60,000 nt of DNA, from the NCBI GenBank assembly GCA_030704615.1, contig CM060733.1:24182001-24242000 (forward strand), written 5' to 3'. How positions within the stretch are numbered: the first letter of the stretch is position 1; every line of letters starts with the position of its first letter. Both the position numbers and the translations under genes were made by a program. The DNA is from Takakia lepidozioides. Lineage: Eukaryota; Streptophyta; Takakiopsida; Takakiales; Takakiaceae. A model generated the notes under the pieces. That model did no database searches. It was given only the letters and a program-made list of their open reading frames with translations, and had not been told where the DNA came from. This document shows positions 53,395 through 60,000 of the stretch, in pieces.

Positions 53395-54062
53395 TTTATG
53401 AAGCGCTTGTAATAGGAGGCCAGACCAAAGAAAGATTTGATGCAGTGTTTGTCCCTGGGAATAAGAAAGCCCCAAACAGACTCAAGCTTGGCAGGATCAG
53501 GAAGCAAACCATCCTTGGACAGAATATGCCCAAGAAAGTGTAACTCAGGCATAAACAGCTCACACTTTTTGGGTTTAACCTTGAAACCTGCAGTTCGTTT
53601 TTTGTTGAAAACACGCTGCAGATCAGTCAAGTGTGCATCAAAGCTGGCTGAGTATACATGGATATCATCAACATAAATCAAGGCACATACCCAGCGAAGA
53701 TTTCCTAAGACAATGTCCATGAGGCGTTGGAAAGTAGAGGTAGCATTGCACAAGCCAAAAGACATGGTTTCGTACTGGTACTTGCCCATGCGACACACAA
53801 ATGAAGTTTTTCCCTTGGCTGCTTCAGTGAGAGGAACTTGCCAAAAACCAGATGCAAGATCAAGAGAGGAGAAAACGGTAGCACCATGCAGTTGATCTAA
53901 GGTTTCATTGATCCTGGGTAGAGGGTAGGCATCCTTCTTTGTGATGTCATTCAATTTCCTGAAGTCAACACAAAAGCGAGTAGTGCCATCTTTCTTACCA
54001 ACCAGGACAATGGGACTGGCCCAAGGAGAGATTGATGGCTTAATTACACCAACATCTAGCAT
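53379..54062 (-). pseudogene. Ty3/gypsy reverse transcriptase
   Basis: The RT domain reads DVGVIKPSISPWASPIVLVG, KKDGTTRFCVDFRKLN, YPLPRINETLDQL, FSSLDLASGFWQV, MSFGLCNATSTFQRLM, then the catalytic YVDD box in ALIYVDDIHVYS, followed by HFLGHILSKDGLLPDP and the thumb (SFFGLASYYKRFIKNF). The frame is open over 227 codons. It is entered from another frame upstream and ended by the stop created by the heptanucleotide repeat, so the polyprotein is broken. Confidence 0.9.
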
Positions 54063-54228
54063 CTTCTGGACTTCTTCCTAGACTATGGCACGTTCTTAAT
54101 ACTTTCTCGGTATGCAAATTGTTTAATAGGAGGTCCCTTAGTGACAATGTCATGTTGAAGGATGAGAGTACGCCCCAGACCAGTAGATCCCAAGCTGAAA
54201 ATATCGAGATTTTTTGCAACAAGCATTT

Positions 54229-55021
54229 CTACTTTTTTCTTTTGGCCAGATGAGAGGTACTTCCTAATGTAAGTTCAGACAACACTTTGGTAAGAGCCTT
54301 CTTACCTTCAGGACTGAGATCAGGGAGAGGTGGTGGTGCTAGAGCAGCAAAGGCAACAACAGCATCCACAGGGCCGTGTTGAATGCCAATGGCCTTCAGC
54401 CCAAAGCCAACTTGCTCTTCTTGGATTTCAGCAATGGGCAGGGCAGTGATACGAGCCAGGACCTGCCCTTTCTTAATGGTCACAGGAAAGCGCTCCGGAT
54501 TAGCAATTAACACTTTGACCTCCTGCCTATATCCTCTATCTATAACCCCAGTAGCCACCAAGCAATGCTTGAGATCAGTGAGTCTCTGCCAACCTTCTAC
54601 TTCCAGGAAATGAGCAATTGGGCATAAAAAAGGCCAGAGCAGACTTGATCACTTTCTGGGTCATAGCAGGGATGGTGACGTTCATGGGTGCACGAATCAG
54701 AGTAGAATTTTTCGGGACAGCTATAGGCATCCCTGTTCTACCATTAGCACTAGGAACATGCCATTGATATAAGAGTTGCAGATCAGGTTGAAGTTTGTAA
54801 AAATCATTCCAATTGAGGCTGGAGTGAGAGTTCTGTTGCACCTCTTTCACCATTGCCTGAACTCTGGATAGATTGGTTGTGGCAGATCCAGCTCTAAGTT
54901 TCACAGCCTTTAATGGAACAACGACCTCATGGCCCTCTCCATTGTTAAATCGGAGGGAGTAATCGGCCAGACTGATGGTTGCACCAGCTTCAGTCATCCA
55001 ATCAAGGCCTAGCAAGAATTG
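54229..55021 (-). pseudogene. Protease second half and linker of the right-hand element
   Basis: The frame from 55021 downward has QFLLGLDWMTEAGATISLAD, the second half of a retropepsin, then a linker toward RT (RAPMNVTIPAMTQKVIKSAL, KVLIANPERFPVTIKKGQVLA). The first half of the same protease is at 59541-59304, on the far side of the inserted element. A frame change near 54570 separates 55165-54575 from 54561-54229. Residues encoded upstream of 55021 in that ORF belong to the inserted LTR and are not part of the protein. Confidence 0.8.
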
Positions 55022-55025
55022 ATCG
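55021..55025 (+). repeat. Target-site duplication GATCG, left copy
   Basis: GATCG immediately precedes the 5' LTR of the nested element and is repeated at 59304-59308 just after its 3' LTR. Removing the element and one copy restores the protease frame of the host element. Confidence 0.93.
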
Positions 55026-55750
55026 TGTCGTGGCCCTTTGCCTTGAGGGCAGGGGGTCGGGACGCAGAGGGGCTGCCCCTGTGGTGGGGGCGGTGGCAAC
55101 AATAGGTACGGGGGGTTGAAGCACCCTTGAGTGCCCAAGGCACTCAAGGAGGCGGAGGCGCTCACTAGGTGGAGCCCCGCACACCGGGTTGCGGTGGGGG
55201 TGGCTCCACAAGGGGTGCAGGTAGCTTAGTGGGACTTAGTGGGGGTGGCATAGGACTCACTATGGGGCGGAGACCTTGTGGTGGGAGTCGTGGGGAGTCT
55301 TGGGACTCACCACGGTCCAATGAGGCCGTGGTGGATGGGCCAAGACTCACCGCGACTCATCACCGGGAATCGAGGGTCCTCGTGGTGATTCGCCATAAAA
55401 TGACATGGTTGTTTGTGAAACCCCCGCGGATAGTCACAGAAGTATATATAGGGAGTAGTAACCCCGAGAACAGTGCAAGCCTGTTGGTGACCAAAAACTA
55501 GTGAGTAAGCGTGCGAGCCGGAAAGCGACCAAGGAGTGGGGAGCTATTCCGGACTGCCATCTACCAAAGGGAATTTCCACTAGGCCCAAATTGGTGGAGG
55601 GTCTGTTGGGGGAGAAAAAGGGGACCGTTATGTCCCGGTGAGCAGCCGAAGCTCCGAGTTGGCCCGGCGGCCAGGTTGGGAGTTAGGCACGCGCATCAAA
55701 GCGAGTAACTATGACTTGAAGGGGAGCTTACCGAAGTGAGGTGCGCGACA
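55026..55750 (+). mobile_element. 5' LTR of the nested Ty3/gypsy element
   Basis: The 725-bp LTR starts TGTCG and ends CGACA. A TATATATA box lies at 55443-55450. The 3' copy (58639-59303) is about 97% identical by eye but lacks the first 59 bases. A primer site follows three bases downstream. Confidence 0.93.
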
Positions 55751-55752
55751 CT

Positions 55753-55764
55753 TGGTATCAGAGC
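55753..55764 (+). promoter_or_regulatory. Primer-binding site, initiator-Met tRNA
   Basis: TGGTATCAGAGC two bases after the 5' LTR end, complementary to the 3' end of plant initiator-Met tRNA. Confidence 0.93.
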
Positions 55765-55805
55765 TTAGAGTTCAGTACGCGATCGTCCTTGGGATCGACC
55801 TCATC

Positions 55806-57084
55806 ATGGGGTTGGGCAAGCCAAAGCGAAAGCGGAACGGCCCGAAAGATGATGATCCTGGTGAGCCCGATGGGTGTGACGTGTCACCGAAGCGGCCGTT
55901 TGAGGAAGCGATGCATGCTTTTGAAAACAAGGCCGCTCAAGAACAGGAGGAATCTGAGGAGTCAGAGCCCGAGGAATTCCAGAGAGCTCCGACAGACCAA
56001 CAGATGCCTCCCATGCCAGCAGCCTTTTGGGAAGGGTTGTTGGCGCAGTTTGGCGGGACGTTGAAAGACGTGTTGAGGCGGCTAATGCCACTTCCACTAA
56101 GGCAAAGTTTAAGGTGAAGCCTAAGGAACCCGGCACCTTCGAGAGCATCCGAAATCGGAAGGCACTCAACACCTGGCTCTTGGAGCTAGAGCAGTACTTC
56201 CGGGCGGCCAAGTTGAGTGACGATGATCGGGTGGAAGTGACTCCTACCTATTTGAGGGGCTATGCTCAACAATGGTGGCAGAAACACCTTCATGACCGAG
56301 GTCCAAACTCGGAAACCTTGAACTGGAGTGGGTTCAAGGAACTGATGAAGAGACAATTTGTGCCTCTCAACGCGTCCTGGCTCGCCCGGGACAATATGAG
56401 GAATCTGAAGCAAACGAATGACATTTGTGGATATGTTCAGGCTTTCAATGTGCTGTTGCCGAAGTTGCGGACATGGCAGAACCAGAAATGGTCTTCAATT
56501 TTGTGGCGGGATTGGCCCCATGGGCCAGACGGAAGTTGGAGGAGAAGCCACCTAAGACTTTGAACGAGGCAATTGAGAGGGCTGAATGTTTCTCGGATGT
56601 CCCTAGGGGCGAAAGACAAGGCCGTACGGAGCTGAACCACAAGAAGACCCGGCGGGAGGGTGACTCCTTTCGACCGGAAAAGAAGTGGGATAGGCCACGC
56701 GGCGACAATGGCACGTGGAAATCGAAGGGAGGGCCTTCACACGCCAAGACGACACCCGGTGTTCCAAAAGGAAAATCAGGTGCGACGGCTTATGGCGAAC
56801 AAAAGGCGACCTTCGATGGAGTGTGCTTTAATTGCGGGGAGCCCGGACACATGGCTAAGAAGTGTGCAAATCCCCGACAATTGAACATGACTCGGGCGAC
56901 CACAGAGCTGTCGGAAGATTCTATCAGCCGCTTGGTGGAAGCGGTGGTCGCCAAGACTTGCAAGGTAGGCAACTACTCTTGTGAGTTGTATCAAGAAATT
57001 GACGCCCTGCGTAAAGGGAGTCAGTTATTGTTCGTGAGTGGGATAATTTCCGGAACTAACGTGTCGTTGTTGGTGGACACATGA
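55806..57084 (+). pseudogene. Gag and start of protease of the nested element
   Basis: The likely start is the ATG at 55806 (MGLGKPKRKRNG). Two frame changes (near 56050 and 56440) break Gag. The capsid-like part reads FESIRNRKALNTWLLELEQY, YAQQWWQKHL, FKELMKRQFVPLN and FVAGLAPWARRKLEEKPPKT. One canonical CX2CX4HX4C knuckle follows (CFNCGEPGHMAKKC near 56823). The protease begins LLVDT and then TGA at 57082-57084, followed by ASHSFM. The stop replaces the Gly of the DTG active site. Confidence 0.85.
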
Positions 57085-58638
57085 GCATCGCACTCCTTCA
57101 TGACACCGGCAACGGCACGGAAGCTAGGACTCCCGACAAGTGATGTGGGGGCATGTATTGAGGTGCGTTCTGCTAAAAGAGAACCACAATTGGCGACGAG
57201 GTTGGCGTTCGATGTCCCTCTTCAACTCGGGAATTGGGAGGGACGTGAGAACTTCACCATTTGCGAGATCGATGGAGTGGATCTCATTTTGTGGATGACA
57301 TTTTTGAGCAAATCCGGAGCGGTTATAGATGGCCGCAAGAGAATAGTCACGCTACCGTGTGGGAATGGTGGCGAAGTTTTAAAAGTGTCGAAAACGCCCA
57401 ACCCAGTGGGAGGGCAAATAAACCTGTTGTCAGCAAAGGAGTGGGCCGTGGAGGGGTCACACGAGCCCCAGTTTTTGCTTTATGTAAGACAAGTGAAGGG
57501 AGAAGGCGATGGGGAGCCGAGCCCCGATTGGATCAAGGGGATTTTGGAGAAATACCAGGATGTGATGCCGGAGGATTTACCAAGCGGCTTGCCATCGCAA
57601 AGGGGAGTTGACCACAAGATTGAGGTGATACCGGGATCGGAGGCGCCTGCCAAGGCGCCCTACCGGTTGAGCCACAGAGAGTTGGTCGAGCTGAAGACTC
57701 AGCTCAAGGATCTAATATCAAAGGGGTACATCCGGCCGAGTAAGTCACCTTACGGAGCCCCGGTGCTATTCGTAGACAAGAAGGATGGGACACTACGGAT
57801 GTGTGTCGACTACATGGCTCTAAATAAGGTGACTATCAAGAACCGGTACCCTTTGCCAAGAATCGACGACCTCTTCGATCGGTTGGCAGGAGCGAAGTAT
57901 TTCAGCCGGATCAATTTGCGCTCCGGTTACCATCAAATCTGAGTGGCGGTAGGAGATGAGGAGAAAACCGCGTGCAGGACAAGATATGGTTCGTATGAGT
58001 TCTTGGTGATGCCTTTTGGACTCACCAACGCACCCGCGACCTTTAGCACGTTAATGAACAGCCTTTTCCAGGAATGGCTGGATGACTTTGTGATCGTGTA
58101 CATCGACGACACCTTGGTGTACTCGAAAACAAAGAAAGAGCACCTAGAGCATCTCAAAAGGGTGTTCCAGAAATTGCAGGAAGGGAAGTTGTATGCCAAA
58201 GCTTCAAAGTGCGAATTCGGGGTCACAAAAGTGGAGTTCCTGGGGCATGTGATTACACAGGATGGGATCAAAATGGATGACAGAAAGGTGAGGGCGATCT
58301 TGGACTGGGAGCCTCCGACTTCGGTCCCGGGAGTGCGATCCTTCCTAGGACTCGCTTCCTATTATCGGAAGTATATGAGAAATTTTGCCAAGATCGCGGG
58401 GCCGCTGTCAGACCTTCTGTGTAAATCCAAAGTTTGGGTATGGAACACCTTTTGTGGTCAAGCTTTTGCCGAGTTGAAGCAGCGGATGGTGGAAGCTCCA
58501 GTCCTCAAAATCCCGGAGTTCGACCATCCATTTGAGATTCATACAGATGCGTCGGACTTCGCTATAGGGGGTGTACTCATGCAGGATGGACGTCCAGTGG
58601 CTTACGAAAGTAAGAAACTGAATGAAGTAGAACGACGA
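57085..58638 (+). pseudogene. Protease end, RT and partial RNase H of the nested element
   Basis: The frame continues from the Gag frame. After the protease remainder it shows the RT entry ([20 protein letters not shown]), [29 protein letters not shown] and the RT active site YIDD in [17 protein letters not shown] at 57940-57942 follows SGYHQI where Arg (CGA) is usual. RNase H begins ([30 protein letters not shown]) and is cut at 58638 by the junction with the 3' LTR. No integrase remains. Confidence 0.88.
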
Positions 58639-59303
58639 TGGGGGCGGTGGCAGCAATAGGTACGGGGGGCTGAAGCACCCTTGAGTGCCCAAGGCACTCA
58701 AGGAGGCGGAGGCGCTCACTAGGTGGAGCCCCGTACACCGGGTTACGGTGGGGGTGGCTCCACAAGCGGTGCAGGTAGCTTAGTGGGACTTAGTGGGGGT
58801 GGCATAGGACTCACCATGGGGCGGAGACCTTGTGGTGGGAGTCGTGGGGAGTCTTGGGACTCACCACGGTCCAATGAGGCCGTGGTGGATGGGCCAAGAC
58901 TCACCGCGACTCATCACCGGGAATCGAGGGTCTTCGTGGTGTTCGCCATAAAATGGCATGGGTGTTTGTGAAACCCCCGCGGATAGTCACAGAAGTATAT
59001 ATAGGGAGTAGTAACCCCGAGAACGGTGCAAGCCCGTTGGTAACCAAAAACTAGTGAGTAAGCGTGCGAGCCGGAAAGCGACCAAGGAGTGGGGAGCTAT
59101 TCCGGACTGCCATCTACCAAAGGGAATTTCCACTAGGCCCAAATTGGTGGAGGGTCTATTGGGGGAGAAAAAGGGGACCGTTATGTCCCGATGAGCAGCC
59201 GAAGCTCCGAGTTGGCCCGGCGGCCAGGTTGGGAGTTAGGCGCGCGCATCAAAGCGAGTAACTATGACTTGAAGGGGAGCTTACCGAAGTGAGGTGCGCG
59301 ACA
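58639..59303 (+). mobile_element. 3' LTR of the nested element, missing its first 59 bases
   Basis: It aligns with 55085-55750 of the 5' LTR, including the TATATATA box and the CGACA end. Its left edge is fused to RNase H coding sequence rather than to a polypurine tract, which marks a deletion breakpoint. Confidence 0.92.
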
Positions 59304-59541
59304 GATCGCCTATAGTGACTATACATGTAACCACAACCTCTTTCTTGTGAACCCTGATAGGCACAGTGACCAAACCTAGAGGCTCATATCTGGACCCATC
59401 CGCAATTAGTACTTCAACACCAGAGGCAGGGCATAACTTAAGACCAAGAACTCTCACATTATTTAGAGGCATAGCAGATATGGTGCAACCCGTGTCGATT
59501 ACACAAGGGAAACTCAACTCGTGAATATGGCATTGGGCCAT
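59304..59541 (-). pseudogene. Protease first half of the right-hand element
   Basis: The retropepsin start reads FPCVIDTGCTISAMPL with the intact DTG active site, then LIADGSRYEPLGLVTVPIRV. It is cut at 59304 by the nested insertion and resumes at 55021. Confidence 0.88.
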
Positions 59542-59668
59542 AAGAAGGCTGATCTATTGTCCTGAGGTCTGCCTGCTTAGAGGACAATGCAAAGCTTTGA
59601 AATTAGTAGAATGAGAGAGGAAGGGTTGGTGACCGGTGGACCTCTTGCCCCCTTCCCAAGAGGTCTGT

Positions 59669-59938
59669 CTAATTTAAAGGAGAGTTGGAACCACTGGCAG
59701 CCTTTTTGTTTTTAAGCAGCTCTGGTAGGCATGCTCTATCATGGCAGTGCTTGGTCCAATGTTCAGAAGACCCACATATGTAGCATGCGGTTCGGTTGCC
59801 TTCATAGGCCTGACCAGTTTGGGTACGACCTCTGTTGCTACCACCTGTCTGTGCTTGTGGCTGTCTAGGCTGCCATCGTTGCTGATGAGCTTGCATGGCA
59901 GCGAACTGAGTGGCAACTGACTCACTTAGACTACCCAC
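59669..59938 (-). pseudogene. Gag C-terminal part with zinc knuckle, right-hand element
   Basis: The frame shows a Gln/Arg-rich stretch and one canonical knuckle, CYICGSSEHWTKHC. The frame is still open upstream (GLANTV), so more of Gag lies toward and beyond the right edge. A stop before the protease frame means Gag and protease are in separate frames in this copy. Confidence 0.78.
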
Positions 59939-60000
59939 TGTGTTGGCCAGCCCTTGAAGAGTGAAATTATCTTACTTACATTGCATAGCAGGCGGGACAT

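Larger units (their letters stand above)
55026..59303 (+). mobile_element. Nested Ty3/gypsy element inserted in another element's protease
   Basis: Order: LTR, initiator-Met primer site, gag, protease, RT, RNase H start, then directly into the 3' LTR. Integrase and polypurine tract are missing. Flanking GATCG repeats prove a normal integration event, so the loss of integrase came later by internal deletion. It interrupts the retropepsin of the - strand element. Confidence 0.92.

Noticed and set aside
55085-55165. LTR start of the nested element placed at 55085, where the two LTR copies begin to match
   Set aside because: That edge gave no target duplication. Extending to 55026 gives TGTCG...CGACA ends and a perfect GATCG duplication, so 55085 is a deletion breakpoint of the 3' copy.
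54575-55165. 196-codon ORF on - taken as one protein
   Set aside because: Its first 48 or so codons are LTR sequence of the nested element; only the part after 55021 is genuine protease sequence.
39597-57942. Recoded TGA (selenocysteine or stop reassignment) to explain in-frame TGA codons
   Set aside because: TAG codons and frameshifts occur in the same kinds of elements, and host genes end normally in TGA and TAG, so simple decay explains them.

Overview
The window looks like nuclear DNA of a streptophyte plant or green alga. The host genes have GT-AG introns, and two of them resemble land-plant families (a RAD7-like leucine-rich-repeat protein and a style cell-cycle inhibitor 1 (SCI1)-like protein). 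The LTR retrotransposons are primed by the plant initiator-Met tRNA (TGGTATCAGAGC, seen at 7617-7629 and 55753-55764). Well over half of the sequence is transposon-derived. A cytosine methyltransferase inside a retrotransposon fits the charophyte algae, where such elements have been reported. A Chara-like genome is my best guess, but the sequence alone does not prove it.

Layout. 1-9.9 kb: the 3' end of a Ty3/gypsy element on + (integrase end, polypurine tract, 2.33-kb LTR 671-3000) faces the 5' end of a same-family element on - (LTR 7630-9879, tRNA primer site, extra leader ORF, gag-protease). Between them lies a relic of ordinary gene DNA (3.0-5.2 kb) with spliced exons of a DNA-methylase-like gene and two inverted paralogous exons. 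10.5-14.3 kb: a decayed retrotransposon on - with protease remnant, complete-length but broken C5 cytosine methyltransferase (motifs I, IV, VI, VIII, IX, X), no reverse transcriptase, and an integrase ending in a PHD finger. 15.2-19.4 kb: a long decayed ORF on - (plant-transposon-like domain, coiled coil, basic tail) flanked by GCTGTG minisatellites. 19.6-21.2 kb: a gag pseudogene on +.

23.4-32.1 kb holds the main host genes: an intron-containing RAD7-like gene (23370-28262, +), a TA-flanked MITE (29201-29574), and a convergent single-exon gene on - (32132-30513) that may be related to plant SH2/STAT-like proteins. 32.8-35.8 kb is a decayed duplicate of the SCI1-like gene found intact at 45.0-48.6 kb. 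Between the two copies lie an LTR fragment, an unknown ORF with one TGA, a hAT transposase pseudogene with a nearby array of palindromes, a small TATA-preceded ORF, and a 158-bp foldback.

50.4-60 kb: a Ty3/gypsy element on - running off the right edge. Its protease is split by a second Ty3/gypsy element on + (55026-59303) with a clean GATCG target duplication. The inserted element later lost the end of its pol and the start of its 3' LTR.

The candidate for an exciting system is the retrotransposon that carries both a DNA cytosine methyltransferase and a chromatin-reading PHD finger on its integrase. It suggests an element able to mark DNA and choose chromatin targets, although this copy is dead. 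Methyltransferase-bearing retrotransposons have been reported before. The PHD-integrase combination, the repeat-flanked ORF unit, the palindrome array and the foldback are the less familiar parts.
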